NCBI GenBank assembly: GCA_945890485.1
Contig: CAMDCN010000024.1
Location: 1 to 64,000, forward strand
DNA length: 64,000 bases
From: Candidatus Sulfopaludibacter sp. SbA3
Lineage (GTDB): Bacteria > Acidobacteriota > Terriglobia > Bryobacterales > Bryobacteraceae
Direction: 5' to 3'
Part shown: positions 58,480 through 64,000 of the stretch, in pieces
Layout of the letters: the number at the start of each line of letters is the position of its first letter
Position numbering within the stretch: the stretch's first letter is position 1
Notes under the pieces: model-generated
Database searches by the model: none
What the model was told of the DNA's origin: nothing
The model's input: the letters and a program-made list of their open reading frames with translations, nothing else
Translations under genes and position numbers: made by a program

Positions 58480-58975
58480 GGGGGCTCCCCTGCTCCATTG
58501 TCATCCGGATGGCCCGCATTTCACTGGCGACTTCCTGCAGGATGGACGCGAGATCGGAGCCGGACTTCGGCCCGGCGCTCGTGGCTCCGCGCATTTGGGA
58601 ATAGAGGAAATCGCGCATGCCGTCGGCGTCGGGAATTCCTTCGAGGGTCATCTCAGAATCGCTGGAGCCGCTGGCGGTTTGGATTTCGATCCGTGCGAGT
58701 CCGAGCCAGCGTTCGATGGCGTTTGAGCGCAGATGGATGTCCTGAATTCGCGCGTAGTTGAGTACGACCTCGTTGCGGAAGAGAATGCCCCAGCTCATCC
58801 GGATGCCTTGCTCGCTGAACTCATAGCGCATTGTGTGATACCGGAAATAGAGGACGGCCATGGTGATGGGAAAGGCGAACAACGTGGCGAGAGCCCGCAG
58901 GACGTAGTAAGTGAACAGCTTCTCGTTAGGGCGGGTGATCGAGGCAATCGCGAAAGGGATCGCAGGCATTTCCAC
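58472..58975 (-). CDS. Bacterial PH-domain (bPH2) protein, partner of the previous
   Basis: A 167-residue protein with one or two membrane segments near 24-46 (YVLRALATLFAFPITMAVLYF) and a PH-like domain: MRYEFSEQGIRMSWGILFRNEVVLNYARIQDIHLRSNAIERWLGLARIEIQTASGS. VNYARIQDI-type and GLARIEIQTASG strands match YdbS/YdbT. The C-terminal tail is helical (SDLASILQEVASEMRAIRMTME). First of the two-gene unit. It stands divergent from htpG with about 150 bp between them, in which I see no heat-shock CIRCE element. Confidence 0.85.
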   Translation of the reverse strand: MEMPAIPFAIASITRPNEKLFTYYVLRALATLFAFPITMAVLYFRYHTMRYEFSEQGIRMSWGILFRNEVVLNYARIQDIHLRSNAIERWLGLARIEIQTASGSSDSEMTLEGIPDADGMRDFLYSQMRGATSAGPKSGSDLASILQEVASEMRAIRMTMEQGSPRG

Positions 58976-59126
58976 ATTCTGGCACCAAACTGGGTCAGGA
59001 CAGATTCGATACCATAGAAGCTAGCGCTGAAACCCCATCTCCCGGCGTTCCGCCCGGATGGTTTCCTGCATGCTCCTTTCGTACAGGCAGCCCACAGCGC
59101 ACCCACTTTCATTGGATCGAACAACC

Positions 59127-60992
59127 ATGGCACAACGCGAATTCCAAACTGAAGTCAGCCAACTGCTGCAGCTGATTATTCACTCTCTCTACTCGCATCA
59201 GGAGATCTTTCTCCGGGAGTTAGTTTCGAACGCTTCCGACGCGCTCGACAAGTTGAAGTACTTGTCGCTCACCGAAGAGCCGTATAAGTCGCTGCCCTTC
59301 GACCCCCGCATCGACCTGGAACTGGACGAGGCGGCGGGAACACTGAGCATCGCCGATACCGGCATCGGAATGAACGACGAGGATCTGGTCTCGCATCTGG
59401 GCACCATCGCCCGGTCAGGCACGAAGAACTTCCTGGCGAACCTTTCGGGCGACGCGAAGAAGGATTCGAACCTGATCGGCCAGTTCGGCGTGGGCTTCTA
59501 CAGCGCCTTCATCGTCGCCGATAAGGTGGAGGTGATTTCGCGGAAAGCCGGCGAAGAGACGGCTTGGCGCTGGACGAGCGATGGCAAATCCGGCTACGAG
59601 TTGGAGCCTGCCGAGCGGGAGAAGTCCGGCACGACAGTGGTCCTGCACTTCCACGAAGAGGGCAAGGAGTACGCCAATAGCTATAAATTGCGCGAGATCG
59701 TGAAGAAGTATTCGAACCATATTGCCTTCCCGATTTTCCTGACGGCGGAAGAGAACGAGTGGGACGAGACCGAGAAGAAGTCCGTGAAGAAACGGACGAC
59801 CAAGCAGGTGAACGCGGCCAGCGCTTTGTGGAAGCGGTCGAAGTCCGAGTTGAAGGATGAGGACTACAAAGAACTGTACAAGTCCATTTCCGGCGATTGG
59901 GAAGACCCGCTGTTCTGGTTCCACACCAAGGCCGAAGGGACGATGGAGTACACGACGCTGTTCTACATCCCGTCGAAGGCTCCGTTCGATCTCTACCAGG
60001 CAGACTATCGGCCCGGAGTGAAACTGTATGTCCGGCGCGTCTTCATCATGGACGATTCGAAGGAGCTGCTGCCGACGTACCTGCGTTTCGTGCGCGGCAT
60101 CATCGATAGCGAAGACCTGCCGCTGAACGTGAGCCGCGAGATCCTGCAGCAGAATCGTGTGCTGACGGCGATTCGCACGGCCAGCGTGAAGAAGATTCTG
60201 TCGGAGCTGAAGTCGCTGGCGGCGGAGAACCCCGAACAGTATGTGAAGTTCATCGAAGAGTTCAATCGGCCGCTGAAGGAAGGCCTCTACAGCGATCATG
60301 CGAACGAAGAGGCGCTGCTCGATCTGATCCGCGTAAAGACGACGACGAGTGAATCGTGGACCAGTTTCGCTGAAGTGAAGGGGCGGATGAAGGAAGGCCA
60401 GAAGGGGATCTACTTCATCACGGGCCAGAATGCGGCGCAGTTGCGGAATTCGCCGCTGCTCGAAATCTACAAGAAGAAGGACATCGAGGTCGTCATCCTG
60501 TCGGATGAGATTGACGAGTTCGTCTTCTCGCGGATCGAGAAGTATCAGGACGTAGACCTCAAGTCGGTGAACAAGGCCTCTTCGGGCGACGACCTGAAAG
60601 ACGAGACGACGGAAGAGAAGCGGGAAGTCTTGACGCCACTGCTCGAGAAGCTGAAGAAGGTTCTTGGCGAGAAGGTGAAGGACGTACGGCAATCGGCGCG
60701 GCTGGCCGACAGCCCCTCCTGCATCGTTTCCGATGAGGAGGAGCCGTCGCTGCAAATGCGGCAGATGCTCCGGGCGATGGGCCAGAAGGAGATGCCGGAG
60801 GGCAAGCCGATTCTCGAAATCAACCCTGACCATGACATCGTGAAGAAGCTGCTCGCAGCGACGGACGATTCGTTGGTGGACGATGCGGCGTTTCTGCTGC
60901 TGGATCAGGCGCTGCTCGTTGAAGGGATTGCGCTCGAGGATCCGGGCTTGTTCGTGCAGCGGTTGAACCGGGTGCTGACCCGCGCGGTGTAG
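59127..60992 (+). CDS. htpG: Chaperone HtpG (Hsp90)
   Basis: A 621-residue Hsp90 chaperone. The ATPase domain has FQTEVSQLLQLIIHSLYSHQEIFLRELVSNASDALDKLKYLSL at the start, IADTGIGMNDEDLVSHLGTIARSGTKNF near 74-101 and IGQFGVGFYSAFIVADKV near 117-135. The middle domain has DLPLNVSREILQQNRVLTAIRTASVKKIL, and the C-terminal dimerisation part ends near LVEGIALEDPGLFVQRLNRVL. Length is normal. Start ATG 59127 matches the family; the frame is open to 59058 without similarity. Followed by a strong inverted repeat. Confidence 0.97.
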   Translation: MAQREFQTEVSQLLQLIIHSLYSHQEIFLRELVSNASDALDKLKYLSLTEEPYKSLPFDPRIDLELDEAAGTLSIADTGIGMNDEDLVSHLGTIARSGTKNFLANLSGDAKKDSNLIGQFGVGFYSAFIVADKVEVISRKAGEETAWRWTSDGKSGYELEPAEREKSGTTVVLHFHEEGKEYANSYKLREIVKKYSNHIAFPIFLTAEENEWDETEKKSVKKRTTKQVNAASALWKRSKSELKDEDYKELYKSISGDWEDPLFWFHTKAEGTMEYTTLFYIPSKAPFDLYQADYRPGVKLYVRRVFIMDDSKELLPTYLRFVRGIIDSEDLPLNVSREILQQNRVLTAIRTASVKKILSELKSLAAENPEQYVKFIEEFNRPLKEGLYSDHANEEALLDLIRVKTTTSESWTSFAEVKGRMKEGQKGIYFITGQNAAQLRNSPLLEIYKKKDIEVVILSDEIDEFVFSRIEKYQDVDLKSVNKASSGDDLKDETTEEKREVLTPLLEKLKKVLGEKVKDVRQSARLADSPSCIVSDEEEPSLQMRQMLRAMGQKEMPEGKPILEINPDHDIVKKLLAATDDSLVDDAAFLLLDQALLVEGIALEDPGLFVQRLNRVLTRAV

Positions 60993-61001
60993 GCTGGCGG
61001 G

Positions 61002-61035
61002 GCGGACAAGTTCAGCGTTGCTTGAACTTGTCCGC
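61002..61035. terminator. 13-bp inverted repeat between convergent htpG and coiled-coil gene
   Basis: GCGGACAAGTTCA (61002-61014), 8-nt loop, TGAACTTGTCCGC (61023-61035). It includes the stop and last codons of the minus-strand gene. No T-run follows on either strand, so it may act as a processing or bidirectional stop structure. Confidence 0.6.
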
Positions 61036-61317
61036 TGCTTCGCGGAAGGCGACCGTGAGAGAATCCCAAGCCGATTCGAGGCCGCCGTGGATGGAGTCCC
61101 AGGCATCTTCGCTGGTGTCGGCGAGTTCGGCCAGTTTTACTTTTCCTGCGGCGAGCTTGGTTTCGAGCGTGATCAGTTGGAGGTCGAGTTCGAGGCGGGC
61201 TTCTGCGGTGGTTTCGGCGGCCATGGCTTTTAGCTTGGCGAGGTCGATGCCCCATTCTTCCAACTGGGCTTGCAGCGTTTCCTGATACTGCTGTCTGTCG
61301 CTCTTTTCAATATCCAT
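61012..61317 (-). CDS. Small coiled-coil protein
   Basis: A 101-residue, strongly helical and acidic protein (MDIEKSDRQQYQETLQAQLEEWGIDLAKLKAMAAETTAEARLELDLQLITLETKLAAGKVKLAELADTSEDAWDSIHGGLESAWDSLTVAFREAADKFKQR). Heptad-like spacing covers most of its length, and the end WDSIHGGLESAWDSLTVAFREAADKF matches the pattern of small stress-associated coiled-coil proteins found in cyanobacteria and other bacteria. Function unknown. ATG 61317 was chosen; the frame is open upstream only as a shadow of the TPR gene. The TPR gene ends 20 bp upstream on the same strand. Confidence 0.78.
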   Translation of the reverse strand: MDIEKSDRQQYQETLQAQLEEWGIDLAKLKAMAAETTAEARLELDLQLITLETKLAAGKVKLAELADTSEDAWDSIHGGLESAWDSLTVAFREAADKFKQR

Positions 61318-61337
61318 AACCCTACTGTTGCACTTCT

Positions 61338-63764
61338 TCAGCGAGGCAACCCACGGGCGCGGAGCATTTCGAGGGCGCGGACGATCTCGATATCGCCGGG
61401 CTTCCATTCGCGGGCTCGGCGGAGGGAGGCTTCGGCATTCTCGAAATCGCCGGAGCGGGCTTGGGTGAGGCCGAGGTTTTTGTAGAGATCGGCACGGGCG
61501 CGGCAGTCTCCGCAGAGGGTGATGGCTTCGTTTAGCCGTTCGAGGGCCCGGGGCCAATCGCGGGACTGGGCGGCGCTAAGGCCGAAGTTCGCCATGGCTT
61601 CGGCCTGCTCGGCGACTTGGCGGGATTGCTGGAGGCTGGCGAGTTTCTGGCGATACTCCGCGGCCCGCTCCGGGCTAGTGGGTTGGAGCAGCCGCGAGAG
61701 CGCATACAGCGCCTCATGATGTTCTGCGTTTAGCCGCAGCAGCTTCTCCCAGGCCTGCGCGGCGCGGGGCCGGTCTCCCGACTGGACGCAGGATTGGCCG
61801 AGGAGGAAGAGAGCATCCTGGTCGTTGGGTTGGCGGCCGAGGAGACGATCGAGGAGGGCGATAGCCTCTTTCGGACGTTCGAGGTGCTTATGCGCGAAGG
61901 CGAGAAGATAGGTTGCCGGATCGGACTGCGGATCCAGTTTCAAGGCGAGTTCCAAGTGGGTCTGAGCCGCTTCGTATTCGCGGAGATCAAAGAGAGCGCG
62001 GCCGAGGTTGTACTGCGCAGCGGCGCTTTGCGGGGCGAGCCGGACCGCCTCGGCGAACGAACTGCGCGCGGCACTCAAATCGAACTGATCGGCGCGGGCG
62101 ATGCCGAGATTCAGATGCGCTTCGGCGGACTGGGGCTCCAACTGCACCACCTTCGCAAAGAGGGCCAGTGCCTCCTTCCAACGGTTCAAGCGGGCGGCTA
62201 CCATGCCCAGGGAGCTGAGCACGCGAGGGTTGCCGGGCAGCAGACGTTGCGCCTGGGCGATGTCGCGAAAAGCCTCGGCGAAGCGCTGCTGGCTGGCGCG
62301 CATCAGCCCGAGGTTGAGAAAAGCGAACCCGGAAGTGGGGTCGAGTTCGGTGCTGCTGCGGAAGTGCTGTTCGGCCTCGGCAAAGCGGGACTGGCGGCCC
62401 AGCAGCACGCCGAGGTCCATGTGGCCTTCGGCAAACTGCGGATCGAGATCGACAGCTTTGCGGAAGCTGGCCTCGGCACGGGCCCAGTCGCTGGCGTCGA
62501 ACCAGTAGCGGCCTAGGCGGTGGTGGGCGGCGGCGAAGCGTGGATCGAGCGCCAGGGCCTGTTCGAGTGACCTCCGCTCGGCCGGACGATCGTTCAACCG
62601 GGCATGAGCCAAGGCGATATTGAAGTGGGTCTTCGGGTTTTTGGGATCGAGCCGTAGAGACTCCTGGTAGGTGGCGAGAGCGCGGCGGGAATCTCCGGTG
62701 AGCAGTTCGCCGCTGGCCCGGTCCGCCAAGGTACCGGCGACCGCGGCATTGGCGCTTTTGGCTTTCTGTTCCTGGACTACCTTGAGTTCTGCTGATGCCA
62801 AGCCGGGTTCATTGAGTTGCCGGAGGGCGGCAGCCAACTGGAAGCGAACTTCCGAGGACTCCGGATTCAAGGCCTTCGCCTTTTCGAGAACCGTTCGCGC
62901 TTCGGCGGCTTTGCGCTGGCGCAGGAGGACCAGACCGAGTTGGTAGTTGGCGTCCGGGTGTTGCGGGGTGGCGGCGATCGCCCGCCGGAACGACGCCTCG
63001 GCATCGGGGAATCGATCGAGCCCACGGAGGGCGAGCCCGGAGAGATAGGCCGGCTCAAAGGGATCCGGACCACGATACGCCTGGAGTTCGACGAGGGCAC
63101 GATCATAACTGCGATGGGCGACGAGGGCCTTGGCCAGGGAGAGGCGGGCGTCGAAGTTGCTGGGGCTCTTCCGCAGCACCCGGTCAAACGAGGCGATGGC
63201 CTCTTCGTAGCGCTGCTGCCGGGCCATGGCCTGCCCCAGATGGAAGTCCACCTGTTCGACTCCCGGATGAGCTTGCCGGGCGCGTTCGAGAATCTGCACG
63301 GCCTGCGCGGATTTTCCAGTTTCTCCGTAGGCGTAGCCGAGGGCGAGGTAGTGTCCCAACTCGCGCGGTTCGAGCGCCAGCGCCTGTTCGAGGTATGGGA
63401 TTGCGGCGGCCAACTTGGCTTCGAGAATTAACGCACGGGCCATACCGCGTAACGCTCGCGGATCCTTCGGCTGAGCGGTGAGCACGGCCCGGAACTGCTC
63501 CTGTGCCGCGGGTAGGTGGTTCTTCTCGATCAGTAACTCGCCCAGAGCCAGGCGCGCGGGCCGGTTCGCCGGGTCGAGGCGGATCGCTTCGCGGTAGGCC
63601 GGTGTAGCACAGTCCGGTTGTTGGCGAGAAAGGAAAAACCCGCCGAGAGCGTTGAACGTGCTCGCGGCGGGCTTGGTCCTTCGTTGCTGCTCCAGTTCGG
63701 CAGGTCCCTGGCAAACGCTTTGCGCGAAGGCGGAGGAGGCCAGTAGGAACAGGCAGAAGCGCAT
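61338..63764 (-). CDS. Large exported TPR-repeat protein
   Basis: An 808-residue protein with signal peptide MRFCLFLLASSAFAQSVC followed by about 20 tetratricopeptide repeats to the end (for example ATPAYREAIRLDPANRPARLALGELLIEKNHLPAAQEQFRAVLTAQPKDPRALRGMARALI and QSAAAQYNLGRALFDLREYEAAQTHLELALKLDPQSDPATYLLAFAHKHL). TPRs are protein-binding scaffolds; no catalytic part is seen. Its ATG overlaps the receptor stop by one base (TGATG), so the two are translated together, suggesting the TPR protein helps the outer-membrane system, perhaps in substrate handling. This is inferred from position. Confidence 0.88.
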   Translation of the reverse strand: MRFCLFLLASSAFAQSVCQGPAELEQQRRTKPAASTFNALGGFFLSRQQPDCATPAYREAIRLDPANRPARLALGELLIEKNHLPAAQEQFRAVLTAQPKDPRALRGMARALILEAKLAAAIPYLEQALALEPRELGHYLALGYAYGETGKSAQAVQILERARQAHPGVEQVDFHLGQAMARQQRYEEAIASFDRVLRKSPSNFDARLSLAKALVAHRSYDRALVELQAYRGPDPFEPAYLSGLALRGLDRFPDAEASFRRAIAATPQHPDANYQLGLVLLRQRKAAEARTVLEKAKALNPESSEVRFQLAAALRQLNEPGLASAELKVVQEQKAKSANAAVAGTLADRASGELLTGDSRRALATYQESLRLDPKNPKTHFNIALAHARLNDRPAERRSLEQALALDPRFAAAHHRLGRYWFDASDWARAEASFRKAVDLDPQFAEGHMDLGVLLGRQSRFAEAEQHFRSSTELDPTSGFAFLNLGLMRASQQRFAEAFRDIAQAQRLLPGNPRVLSSLGMVAARLNRWKEALALFAKVVQLEPQSAEAHLNLGIARADQFDLSAARSSFAEAVRLAPQSAAAQYNLGRALFDLREYEAAQTHLELALKLDPQSDPATYLLAFAHKHLERPKEAIALLDRLLGRQPNDQDALFLLGQSCVQSGDRPRAAQAWEKLLRLNAEHHEALYALSRLLQPTSPERAAEYRQKLASLQQSRQVAEQAEAMANFGLSAAQSRDWPRALERLNEAITLCGDCRARADLYKNLGLTQARSGDFENAEASLRRAREWKPGDIEIVRALEMLRARGLPR

Positions 63765-64000
63765 CAGAATACGAATCTACCACCCAGTTGGAGCTGGCGC
63801 GGCTGGTTGGCCGTGCCGGTCACGCGTCCGAAGAGTGCCGCGTTCGATAGGTTCGCATTCGGGGACGCGTAAACAGGGTGGTTGAACATATTGAACCCTT
63901 CTACGCGGAACTCGAACCGGCGGCCTTCGCCGAGGAAGGGCAGAGCGAATTCGCGGAACAGCGAGAGATCGAAGTTCTCCCAGCCGTCAGAGCGCATACG
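63764..64000 (-). CDS. C-terminal end of a TonB-receptor-like outer-membrane beta-barrel protein
   Basis: Open to the right edge; the visible part is about 78 residues: RSDGWENFDLSLFREFALPFLGEGRRFEFRVEGFNMFNHPVYASPNANLSNAALFGRVTGTANQPRQLQLGGRFVF. The alternating beta strands, FNHPVYASPN and GTANQPRQLQLGGRFVF, ending in a terminal aromatic Phe, are typical of the last strands of the large carboxypeptidase-regulatory-like, TonB-dependent-receptor-type proteins that are abundant in Acidobacteria. The terminal Phe is the usual outer-membrane insertion signal. The N-terminal, plug and most of the barrel lie outside the window. Confidence 0.85.
   Translation of the reverse strand, partial: RMRSDGWENFDLSLFREFALPFLGEGRRFEFRVEGFNMFNHPVYASPNANLSNAALFGRVTGTANQPRQLQLGGRFVF

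Noticed and set aside
58976-59126. CIRCE or other heat-shock operator upstream of htpG
   Set aside because: No TTAGCACTC-N9-GAGTGCTAA-type repeat is present in the 150-bp gap.
59415-61106. Minus-strand open frame of 563 codons over htpG
   Set aside because: Antisense shadow of the chaperone gene, with no recognisable domain.
1-64000. CRISPR arrays, tRNA and rRNA genes
   Set aside because: No regularly spaced short repeats, cloverleaf-like segments with conserved GTTCRA and CCA-proximal stems, or rRNA motifs were noticed. This was a reading, not a covariance-model search.

Overview
The window looks like the chromosome of an Acidobacteriota member, most likely of the Bryobacterales/Solibacteraceae type. 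The evidence is a protein built like the Solibacter TIGR03437 family (16662-18380), an acidobacterial VWFA-type protein (47741-48820), the end of a TonB-receptor-like outer-membrane protein followed by a large TPR protein at the right edge, two Tat-type sulfatases, a DUF3500 protein, and high GC throughout. The placement is inferred from these families. No rRNA or other phylogenetic marker was used, and no tRNA, rRNA or CRISPR array was seen.

Layout. 1-3670 is an accessory scar. It holds the 5' part of an IS701-type transposase running off the left edge, a broken small cysteine-rich secreted-protein gene, a heavily frameshifted IS1380-type transposase, about 800 bp without a supportable gene, an orphan RhuM-family gene, a start-less coding remnant and two imperfect 145-bp direct repeats. 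3668-12530 is housekeeping and stress DNA: phosphate acetyltransferase overlapping a histone-deacetylase-fold deacetylase, an epimerase, a LytTR regulator, a three-gene unit with a 48-residue DUF2256 protein and a split short photolyase, a YdcF protein, a TrmH-type methyltransferase overlapping rarA, and a secreted RidA. 12881-16652 is a PilZ-NtrY-NtrX signalling operon, followed by the TIGR03437 protein and an orphan nuoM.

19858-31307 carries a radical SAM protein, a class II photolyase, a TIGR01777 epimerase, a 69-residue protein with a strong terminator, a HEAT-repeat protein, futalosine-pathway MqnD, a lone Hpt protein, a thiol peroxidase, a beta-propeller protein, DUF3500, an M23 endopeptidase and a sulfatase. 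31332-41500 has an SDR, a second sulfatase with DUF72 and gamma-glutamyltransferase on the minus strand, then a tight plus-strand run of M28 peptidase, acyl-CoA ligase, PrmA and an enolase-superfamily enzyme. 41490-50695 has MsrB, an M16 peptidase pair, an amidase, MoeA-MoaC, VWFA, a YkgJ-type Cys cluster protein, a cysteine-synthase-like enzyme and a second RidA.

50722-54840 is a two-component system diverging from a di-haem cytochrome peroxidase. A striking mirrored repeat lies between them and may be the shared operator. 54837-64000 has a Spx/ArsC-fold protein, methylmalonate-semialdehyde dehydrogenase with an iron alcohol dehydrogenase, two bacterial PH proteins, HtpG, a coiled-coil protein, a TPR protein and the receptor end.

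The most interesting observations are the photolyase domains encoded as separate overlapping genes in reversed order with DUF2256, the mirrored 5-5-5 operator, the degenerate GAFTGA loop of NtrX, a terminator hidden antisense inside a convergent coding region, and a switch of plus-strand GC skew across the window that does not follow gene orientation. Most neighbouring genes in the operons overlap by 1-10 bp, which suggests translational coupling.
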